64,000 nt of DNA from Notamacropus eugenii (lineage: Eukaryota; Chordata; Mammalia; Diprotodontia; Macropodidae). Within the stretch, counting starts at the first letter, position 1; each line of letters starts with the position of its first letter. Position numbers and translations under genes: made by a program. The stretch spans positions 189,563,522-189,627,521 of the forward strand of contig NC_092875.1 in NCBI RefSeq assembly GCF_028372415.1. The letters are read 5' to 3'. The notes beneath the pieces were generated by a model. It was given only the letters and a program-made list of their open reading frames with translations. It was not told the DNA's origin and made no database searches. Shown piece by piece: positions 56,280 to 64,000 of the stretch.

Positions 56280-56545
56280 ATCCTTCAATTGGTTATTGTC
56301 TTTTGAGGAGGACCAAAATGACATCCCTGTGTTAGAGTCAAGGTACAGTGTGTCCGACTATGGCTGACCACTATGAACTCAGGATGTTCTACCATAGGTC
56401 AGGCACAAACAGTCCATGTGAACATTTAGGGTGGATTCTCTAAATTTGCGCATCTAGAGTTTCTTTTAAGCTGTTTCGGTTCTACTTTGTTAATAGGGCA
56501 CAGCACCATCTTTGATGAGGGCACACCATTCTGGGTGGTCCTTTT
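56280..56545 (-). mobile_element. Zinc-finger LINE 3' end
   Basis: Same family as 45841. The minus strand keeps 'agtcggacacactgtacctt', which encodes the Thr-His at the end of the finger, and 'gatgtcattttggtcctcct' near the 3' end. Confidence 0.65.
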
Positions 56546-56546
56546 T

Positions 56547-56681
56547 TCCCCCTGAGGCAATCAGGTTTAAGGACTTGTCCAGGGTCACACAGCTAGTAAG
56601 TGTCTGAAGGCAAATTTGAACTCAGGTCCTCCTGACTCAAAGGCCAGTATTCTATCCACTGTGCCACCCAGCTACCCTAGG
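56547..56681 (-). mobile_element. Poly(A)-type SINE
   Basis: T-rich run, 'cctgaggcaatcaggtttaa', then 'actgtgccacccagctaccc'. Confidence 0.75.
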
Positions 56682-56765
56682 TTATACTTACAAAGGGTAA
56701 TAAGGAGGGAAACCTTTTGTGGGGAGGGAATTTAGGCAAAACAAAGAGCTAAAAGCACATACACT

Positions 56766-56830
56766 GAATAACAGAATGTCAGTGTTACAAGGGACCTTGG
56801 GGGTCATCTAGACCAACCCATAAATGAAGA
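56766..56830 (-). mobile_element. MIR/THER-type SINE start
   Basis: 'gtgttacaagggaccttggg' and 'ggtcatctagaccaaccc'. Confidence 0.5.
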
Positions 56831-57028
56831 AGAATGCCTTCTACCACATACCCACTGTGCCACCTAGATCACTGGTAACTTTGGGAGCAGGGAAGTTCCA
56901 GTTGAATAGTGAAGTCAGAATCTAGACTGCAGTGTTAAGAAGCACTATGAAAAGAGAGGAAGTGAAGATTGTCAATGTAGACAATTTTTTCAATGTGTTT
57001 TAACTGAGAAGAGGAGCGATACAGGACT

Positions 57029-57295
57029 ATCTGTCCATCTATCTGTCTATCTGTCTATCCATTTATCTATACATATACACACAATATACACATATGTGTG
57101 CATGTGTATGCATATTGTGTATCTATGTGAATACGTATATATGTACGTAAATATGTATAAACATATAAATGCCATTTATATGCATACAAATATGCAAACA
57201 TGTACATATATGTTTATATGTATACCTATGTGAATATACATATATATAAATGTATGCATATGTATATTTGTGTATATATATGTATATGTAAAATT
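57029..57295. repeat. TCTA then TATG/CATA-rich simple repeat
   Basis: About 265 bp of mixed tetranucleotides. Confidence 0.88.
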
Positions 57296-57324
57296 TTATA
57301 TCTTTACTCTGACTATATATGGAT

Positions 57325-57500
57325 GGTCAGATTAAATGAAGGACTTGTTGCCCCTGCTGGATGGGAGGCTCCTTAAAGACAACCATTATCCCTTTGGCTT
57401 CTTTGTATTGATCTCTCCACAGTGCTTCACATGACACTTTATGCATAATAGGTGTTACAGAAATGTTCACTGATGGTACATGGAATGAATTAGAACAAAG
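57325..57500 (+). mobile_element. L2 3' end
   Basis: 'gatgggaggctccttaaaga' and 'cataataggtgttacagaaa'. Confidence 0.45.
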
Positions 57501-58680
57501 GTTGTTAGACACAGTTGACATTCTGCCAAGTGGTGATCCTAACTAAGGCCTTAGGAAAATGGGTTGATGCTTTGGGAGAGAAAGAGCCCACTTTTCTGGG
57601 TGTGTGCCTAGATCATAATGAATGGCTCTGAGTATACACATTCCCAAAGAACAACACTCCTAAAGACGGATTTCTTTTTGAAAGGGAATTATGTGACAAT
57701 TTTCACTGGGTAGGGTTTTTCCTTGTGTAATGTCAGGAAACACACACATGCAGACCTTACTCATGTGTAATACATTCAGGAATTATGGGAATAAGCCAAT
57801 CCAGTTTTAAAAATGATGTTGTCATATAAATTCTATTAACCCTACAATGCAATCTCCTCTAGACCAAAATATTGCAATTTCCTTCTCTTTTCACTTTCTT
57901 TTCCCCCAATTTAATTTGATTTCCGTTTTCTTTAGAGGATACACAGTAATCAGGTTCAGTCATCACTGCTGCAGCATTACTTTAAAGTGCCTTCCCTTTT
58001 GACTTCAAACTCTTTCTCAACTCCCTTAATCCACTTTTTTGCCCAGTGAATACACCAGTGAAGGAGTAGACAGAGATAAATCATTTTTTCCTTGGAAACT
58101 TATCAGGCTGAAAAAATAAATGAATGCTTTCCTCCAGAAACTCAAAAAATTACATTAGTCTAAGATACTGGGCTTGTTTATTCTCCTTTATCTGAGGGGT
58201 AGATTTCATTATGAAAGTTGTGCCTGGATGGATGGCCAAAGAAGTCCTGAAGACTGAAGAAATGCCAGAAATAATAAATAAATTTGATAGTAAGGTTATT
58301 TTGATCTGGATTACGATGAGGGTTTTAATTGTTTTTAAGAGGGTAGTGACTCATATAAGCTCTGGAGAAAACAACAACAATAATCTTGCAACTTCAGCTA
58401 TTTTAATATTATGTGGAAGTGCTTGCCAGACCCTAAAAGTCCAAAGAACATTTGGTGTAATAACATATTAATCAAATTAGTCAAGTTCTTTGTGTTGAAA
58501 AAACAGACACACCTTTCTCTTCCAAGTTCTCATTGAATTCCTCCCGCTCTTTTGTCCCAAAGACCCAAAGGGCAGACCTTGAACTATAGAGGTTTGGCAA
58601 GAATAAACCAGACTGGGGAAGATGGGGAGGAAGTGAAAACCTCATGGTTCTTTCTCTGGAATGAGTTTATATTTCATCTC
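57501..58680. other. Repeat-poor stretch, candidate noncoding elements
   Basis: About 1.2 kb with no transposon words and complex sequence, e.g. 'ggttcagtcatcactgctgc'. An 86-codon frame at 58211-58471 shows no domain. No gene is called. Confidence 0.4.
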
Positions 58681-58689
58681 AGCCCTGGA

Positions 58690-58823
58690 ACAATCAATTA
58701 ATCAAGAAGCATTTAGTAAGCAGTTATTCTCCAGACAGGCACTATGCCCTAGAAACAGGTCTGTGTGTACCCCTAGCACCTACCATGGTGTCTGGCTCAC
58801 AGTAAGGCACTTAATAAACACTT
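58690..58823. mobile_element. L2 end fragments, reverse then forward
   Basis: 'agaagcatttagtaagcagt' is reverse L2; 'tggtgtctggctcacagtaa' is forward L2. Confidence 0.5.
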
Positions 58824-58839
58824 GAAAAATGATTGATTG

Positions 58840-58999
58840 GGGCAGCTAGATGGTGCAGTGAATAGAGAACTGACCCTGGAGTCAGGAGGACTTGAGTTCG
58901 CATCTAGACTTGGACACTTGACACACTAACTAGCTTTGTGACCTTGTCCAAGTCACTTAACCCCAATTGCTTTCCTCCTACCGAAAAGAAAAAAGAAAA
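58840..58999 (+). mobile_element. Complete poly(A)-type SINE with 16-bp TSD
   Basis: GAAAAATGATTGATTG lies at 58824-58839 and 59000-59015. The 160-bp insert has the head 'gggcagctagatggtgcagt', the 'cttgagttcgcatct' B-box region, 'aagtcacttaaccccaattg', and an A-rich tail. Long TSD and A-tail point to L1 as the mover. Confidence 0.92.
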
Positions 59000-59044
59000 G
59001 AAAAATGATTGATTGATTCCACACTTCAGGGAGAGAGAAATATA

Positions 59045-59225
59045 GAGAAGAGACAAGGTGGTGTAGTATAAAGAACACAGCTCTGAAGTCAGAGGATGTG
59101 AATTCTGTCCTTAACCTGGCACTGATCTGTGTGACTGTTGGCAAGTCTCTTAACTTCTCTGGCCCTCAAGTTCTTCCTCACTGCAAAATGAGGGATTTCA
59201 ACTAGAAGAAGGCCTCTGATTTATT
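59045..59225 (+). mobile_element. MIR SINE
   Basis: 'gctctgaagtcagaggatgt', 'ggcaagtctcttaacttctc'. Confidence 0.65.
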
Positions 59226-59725
59226 TACAGATCTCAATCAATGATTTTGTGAGGTAGAGTTACAAAACTAAATTTAGACACTGGTAGGGCAGTCACATGT
59301 ATGAAAGTCAAAATGACTGCTATGACCTGATGCTCTGGGATGGCTTAAAGAAAATCTGTAGTCTTTAGACAGTGTCAATGAAGTTGTTCTAAAGATACCC
59401 TCACTTCACCCCAAGCACTCACATAGGCTAACTCTTTGACTAGCCAAAGTCTGATATACTCATGTTGCCTGGCCCTACAGGGTGGCTGTCTGCCCTACTG
59501 GGATTCTGACATTTATTTTATGACAGTGTAAGTTGAAACTTGGGATGACCTTAAAACAGACCGTTCTGTTGTCTGTTTTGCTGTTGGGTACTATGACTCC
59601 ATTACATAATACTTAAAAAATAAAGAGAAATACTTCTAGGGAGATGGTAGAACAATGAGATCACAAGGGATCGATTTATTAAATTAAAATTATATTGTAA
59701 TACAATTAAATCATGTATTATTATA
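59226..59725. other. Unassigned stretch
   Basis: No named repeat, no gene supported. Confidence 0.35.
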
Positions 59726-59727
59726 TT

Positions 59728-59886
59728 ATGTTGCTTGATCCTCACAACAGCCCTGGGGGATAAATGCTGTTATCATCCTCATTTTGATTAAGTGACTTGC
59801 CCAGAGTCAGAAAGAGTTATAAAGATTAAAAGATTAGATTTGAACTGAGGTCTTACTGACTATCCACTGTTACCTAGCTGCCTACG
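59728..59886 (-). mobile_element. MIR SINE, reverse
   Basis: 'cttgatcctcacaacagccc', 'gattaagtgacttgcccaga'. Confidence 0.6.
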
Positions 59887-59915
59887 AGAACTGTGAAGCT
59901 TAGAAATAGAAAGGT

Positions 59916-60229
59916 GCGTGTTTGTCCTTCGTTGCTGAAGAAGACCATGCCATCAGAGAAATAATGACATGACTTGCACTTGACTTTGTTTTGAGCGAGG
60001 GAGGGCTGTGCAGGTCACCAGCCTCACTTCTCCTCCAGAGCCATCTGAATCCGGTGACCAGATATTCATCAGGATGACTGGAGATGACCCAGGATGAGGC
60101 AGTTGGGGTTCGGTGACTTGCCCAAGGCCACACAGCTGGTGAGTGTCAAGTGTCTGAGGTGAGATTTGAACTCAGGTCCTCCTGACTCCTGCACTGATGT
60201 TCTATCCACTGCACCACCTAGCTGCCCCC
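59916..60229 (-). mobile_element. Complete SINE with zinc-finger-LINE-type tail, 15-bp TSD
   Basis: TAGAAATAGAAAGGT lies at 59901-59915 and 60230-60244. In plus view the tail 'tgtccttcgttgctgaagaa' leads through 'ccagcctcacttctcctcca' to the head 'gcaccacctagctgcccc'. Confidence 0.92.
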
Positions 60230-60244
60230 TAGAAATAGAAAGGT

Positions 60245-60600
60245 ACAGATGAGGGGCGCACATAACCAAAACAAACTCCCTGTGCTGCAGGGCTCCTCAG
60301 TGTCCTGCTCTCCTCTGGCTGTGACATCTCTCCTAGGAGATTCCTTCCTCTAGGCTCCCTGGCAAGGCTGCAGGAGGAGCAACAATTCTAAATCTTTTCA
60401 TTATTTCTGATCCTTGCTCCTTAGAGCCTAACATTTCAAGTAGATTGGGAAATACTCTGGCAAGATCACTTCCCATGATTCCAACTCTCTCTACAGCTGC
60501 ATCATAAACCATAAAATAATTTCCTAAAGATAGTAAGGTGAATAACAGATATATTCAAGGAATGCAAGGAAGAGACAAATAGCAAGGGTGTCCCAAAGTA
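60245..60600. other. Unassigned stretch
   Basis: About 350 bp; no repeat or gene recognised. Confidence 0.35.
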
Positions 60601-60629
60601 TTAGTTTTAATACATGGGTATGTGTATAA

Positions 60630-60740
60630 TATATAACATTATATTACATATGGTGTTATAATTCATTATTTATTATATGATATATTATTATATGATATAT
60701 CATACACATACATATCTATACACACATATATACACACTGC
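60630..60740. repeat. TA-rich simple repeat
   Basis: TATTATA and CATA units. Confidence 0.85.
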
Positions 60741-60744
60741 ATTG

Positions 60745-60998
60745 TTGCTGTTTAGCCATTTTTCAGTCACGTATAATTTCATGGCCCCATTGGGGTTTTC
60801 TTGGCAGAGACACTGCAGGGGTTTGCCTTTTCCTTCTCCATCTCATTTTACAGATGAGGAAACGGAGGCAAACAAGGGTAATTGACTTGCCCAGGGTGAC
60901 ATAGCTAGTGAGTGTCCGAAGCCAGATTTGAACTCGGGGAGATGAATCTTCCTGACTCCAGATCCAGTGCTCTATCCATCGGACCAAATAGCTGTCAC
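60745..60998 (-). mobile_element. MAR1-like SINE
   Basis: 'ttggggttttcttggcagag', 'cagatgaggaaacggaggca', 'ccatcggaccaaatagctgt'. Confidence 0.88.
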
Positions 60999-61004
60999 CA
61001 CAAT

Positions 61005-61268
61005 AATAATAGTAACATTTACATAAGGTTTAATGTTATTGTTCTTCTTAGTATTAAAGCTGGTACAGCACTCTACAAGCACTGTTACATTTTATCTTTG
61101 CAACAATCCTAGAACATAATTGCTATTACCACCCTCATTTTATGGATTAAAAAAAATGATACCGGCGGAGATAGTGACTTGTCCAGGGTCACATAGCTAG
61201 AAACTGGATCTGAACTCAGGTCTTCCTAACTTAAGTTCCAGACCTCCATTTCAATGTACCACCACAGA
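61005..61268 (-). mobile_element. MIR SINE, reverse
   Basis: 'caacaatcctagaacataat', 'gtgacttgtccagggtcaca', 'ctcaggtcttcctaacttaa'. Confidence 0.65.
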
Positions 61269-61745
61269 GCTGTAAAATTAGCATGCTGCAAGATGAGATA
61301 AAGGAGGAAGTAAATGTAACTTATAAATCTCAGGACTAGATGATAAACTAAACTGTCTGATTTATTCCAGAGATTATGTAATTTTGTTTGAATCAAAGAA
61401 CAAATTATGGAAATAATAAGTTTCTTAAATGATAATGATGACAGAAATAAAGGAACAGCTAAATCACATGACTAGTTTAAACCAATATGGTAAGAATGTC
61501 ACTATTTTTAAAATTAATTTATACATTCAATTATATATCAGTCAAAATACTAATGGGCTACTTCAAAGAAGTAGATAAAATAATGACCTTTATATGGAAA
61601 GGGAGCTCCCCCCAAAATTAAGAAGAAAGCCACGATGGGTTTGTGAGCAACCTGCAGAGTATTATCAGTTGAAAACTGCTCAGGAGAAAGCAGCAGGCAA
61701 GATTTATTTGATAATATATTATCAAACAAATGTATTACTAGAAAA
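61269..61745. other. Unassigned stretch
   Basis: May be upstream RTE sequence; nothing diagnostic. Confidence 0.3.
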
Positions 61746-61749
61746 GGAG

Positions 61750-61920
61750 GTGGGTCTGTCACATAGCAAGACTGAGGAATGACCAATGTCCATGTGCTCC
61801 ATTAGAACCCAAGAGTTTCAGAGGAAGGTCCCTTGCACGTGGAGTGGACCTCCTGTGGAAGACTTAGGAGGAGACTTGAACAAAAGTCATACAAGTTAAC
61901 AAGGCATGGATGGATTATTC
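61750..61920 (+). mobile_element. RTE-like LINE C-terminal remnant
   Basis: The plus strand reads like the RTE C-terminus: a Trp-Val-Gly-like start, 'gcaagactgaggaatgacca', and 'catggatgg' (His-Gly-Trp) at the end, followed by simple repeats. Confidence 0.5.
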
Positions 61921-61949
61921 TCTGTCTCTCTCTGTCTCTCTGTCTCTGC

Positions 61950-61991
<42 letters not shown>

Positions 61992-62003
61992 CTGACTGTC
62001 TCT
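61919..62003. repeat. (TCTC)n / TCTG simple repeat
   Basis: About 85 bp pyrimidine-rich. It may be the expanded tail of the preceding LINE. Confidence 0.9.
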
Positions 62004-62495
62004 CTTTTCCACTAAAGTCTTACTCCAATGTCTCATTAGAGCATGGAGGGATCCTCATCTGGGTTCTCAAAGGTTAAACTAAAAGAGCATAATCCCTAGA
62101 AGATCTTGCAAAGCTGAAAGAACTTTGAAGAGGGACCCAGTCACTGGGCTATATGACTATTATCTGAAGATAAGCCTGACTAAATTCAGAGGGCTTCATC
62201 ATCTTTGACTAGTGAATCACAGCCACAGAGTGATGAATTTTTCAGCCATAGCAAGTCTCAAATGTCTATTAAGGCAGAGGCATTGCAGTTTGATTGGTGG
62301 AAGGTACCTATCCCAGTGAAACCACACACAGATCCTTGAGGTGTTGATATCAACATAAAATATGTCATATCTACAGAGATGTTTTATGCAAATACAATCC
62401 TTAAATCCTAAGGGCATTTAAGGATGAACATTGAAGGAGAACAACAAACAGGAGAAAAATGGAAATTATGTGCAAAGATTTTAATACAAGCTGTT
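62004..62495. other. Unassigned, possibly LINE 5' sequence
   Basis: No diagnostic words. It precedes the RTE-like copy directly and could be its upstream part. Confidence 0.3.
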
Positions 62496-62499
62496 TTAA

Positions 62500-63595
62500 C
62501 CACCAAGGACATTGAAACCACCACACTTGGACTCTAACATCACAGAACCAGATGTGCTTATAGAAGAGTTAGAAATAATACTAAAAAATAAAGACAGGAA
62601 AAACAGCTGTCCTGGGTCAAGTATGGATATCTGTCCTGGGGGTAAAACATTTTTGAGGGTACTGAGGCATCATTTCAGAAGGTATCTGAAAGAAGAAAAT
62701 GGAACAGGCAGGCTTTCACAAGACATATTTTACAATGAAGCACATTTTTACCACATTATAACTGACTGAAAAATGTAGAGAATACACCATCTTGTTATGG
62801 TTGCTGATTATGGAAAAGCATTTGATTCAGTAAAGCAAAACATCACCTTATAGGCTTCTTTTCAGCTAAGTGTCTTCCATCCACACCAAAACTATTCAAG
62901 GATCCTTGAGAGATAACAGAGATAAATTTGTTCAAAGACCATTCGATCATAAGTGTCAGACAAGGCATAAAGGAGGAGACAGCTGCTTCCCAGAGATGCT
63001 TACCATTGTGAGGGAGGAGATTCCACATACAAATTGAAAAGGGATTCCTTGTGCAACGCTCCTGTTTGCAGATGGCTTTATTTTAATTCTATCAAATCTT
63101 GAAACGCGGCAAAGCCTTCGGGAGAAATCTGTGACTACTCAAAAGCACTTGGTCTGACCTCTAAAAGATGAACAAGTGTATGAAGACTGTCTATTGCCCA
63201 GACTATGAAAAAAAGTGGATAAGCAATGTATAGAGTTTTCCACATGAATCTATGTCTAGGACAGACAGTACAAACAGTGAGCTGGGCCCAGAATTAAAGA
63301 GGAGGAAGAGAACATTGCCTCCTGGACATTCCAAAGTCACTTCACTGTCCTCTTCCCTCCCCCTACCCCCTCCATTTCTCCTGGAAACAGAAGTCTATCT
63401 TTTTAATATCAATATTCTAGAAGTGGTATTGTATGATTGTGTGACAGGGAACACAATAAGAACTGAACATGACTATTTTACAGAGGACATGGAGAGGCAT
63501 ATGATGACTGTGAGCAGGCTACAACATGTGACTAATGAGTATAACATATTACTAAGAGGAACAGGAGGAAGGGAACTCATTATGAAGATGTATGA
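62500..63595 (+). mobile_element. RTE-like LINE, RT and C-terminal region
   Basis: 'gatgtgcttatagaagagtt' matches 36703. The RT motif is changed to LLFADGFIL (about 63061-63087). The C-terminal frame (63252-63602) includes LGPELKRRKR and VVLYDCVTGNTIRTEHD, a changed form of the 'LYGCETW' block seen in such LINEs. Several breaks. It ends where the SINE begins. Confidence 0.65.
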
Positions 63596-63935
63596 TGGCT
63601 AGATGGCTCAGTGGAGTATAGGGCCTGGAGTCAGGAAGATCTGAATTGAAATCCTACCTCAGACACTTACTAGCTATGTGACCCTGGGCAAGTCACTTAA
63701 CCTTTCTTTGCCTTCATCCAACAAGATGACTTATGGCCAAGATTGCATATATGTACAAGACAAGGCAATGATTTGATGGCAGTCTTCTTAATAGACTAAT
63801 TATCTATTTCTGATTTTTTGAAGAAAATGGTGAACCACTCTAGTATCTTTGCCAAGAAAAACCCACAGATGGTATTGGCATGCTATGATCCACAGGATCA
63901 CAAAGAGGTGGATAAGACTGTAAAAGAGTTATAGG
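63596..63935 (+). mobile_element. MAR1-like SINE with about 100 bp of foreign sequence
   Basis: The head 'gatggctcagtggagtatag' and 'cctgggcaagtcacttaacc' are normal. The CORE is then replaced by unrelated sequence (about 63713-63822). The SINE resumes at 'aaaatggtgaaccactctag' and 'tctttgccaagaaaaaccca'. Confidence 0.75.
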
Positions 63936-64000
63936 TAGAGAGAATTGGCTGGTCACTTGATTGACAACCCAGTTTCTTTATCTTCTCAACATCAGGAGAA

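Noticed and set aside
1-64000. CRISPR arrays, operons, ribosome binding sites or phage-like genes
   Set aside because: The sequence is clearly vertebrate nuclear DNA. The only regular short repeats are microsatellites.

Overview
The window looks like repeat-dense, gene-poor DNA from a marsupial nuclear genome. The main evidence is the set of marsupial-type SINEs: a tRNA/CORE-like head reading roughly GGCAGCTAGGTGGCNCAGTG, joined to three different tails. L1 and half-L1 copies, RTE-like LINEs, L2, MIR, CR1/L3 and foldback hAT-like elements accompany them. A didelphid opossum is the most likely source because of the short poly(A)-tailed SINE type, but the species is inferred and not proven. No host protein-coding exon could be supported. 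No CRISPR array, rRNA gene or functional tRNA gene was seen. Families are called by eye from remembered consensus sequences, so subfamily names are avoided. Layout: 1-8 kb is dominated by two nearly full-length half-L1 (ORF1-only) elements, plus strand at 1404-4202 and minus strand at 4987-7765. Each is flanked by its own target-site duplication (TSD), and together they form a long inverted repeat. At 7.9-8.4 kb a CpG-rich solo LTR fossil with a 6-bp TSD sits inside a poly(A) SINE. 8.4-16 kb holds MIR, L2, CR1 and SINE copies with simple repeats. 17-19.3 kb carries 3' ends of L1 in both orientations. 21.8-25.5 kb has two clear nested insertions into L2: a SINE with a 12-bp TSD and an L1 with a 13-bp TSD. 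28.2-31.7 kb has an RTE-like LINE that keeps a YGDD motif, L2 broken by a foldback hAT and an L1 (16-bp TSD), and a WSINE-like copy. 33.4-33.6 kb is a nearly full-length 7SL (SRP) RNA pseudogene. 34-45 kb is a patchwork of old L1, MIR, an interrupted RTE, hAT and CR1. 45.3-47.8 kb is a three-level nest: L2, then a LINE with a C-terminal zinc finger, then a SINE. 48-51 kb, 57.5-58.7 kb, 22.9-23.7 kb and 26.9-27.5 kb are the most repeat-free stretches and the best places to look for conserved noncoding elements. The last 4 kb holds two RTE-like LINE pieces and a terminal SINE. How the parts relate: L1 machinery probably moved the half-L1s and the poly(A) SINEs. RTE elements probably moved the MAR1-like SINEs, whose tails resemble RTE/BovB ends. 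The zinc-finger LINE shares its 3' end with two other SINE families and is the probable source of their mobility. These pairings follow from shared tails and TSDs and are inferences.
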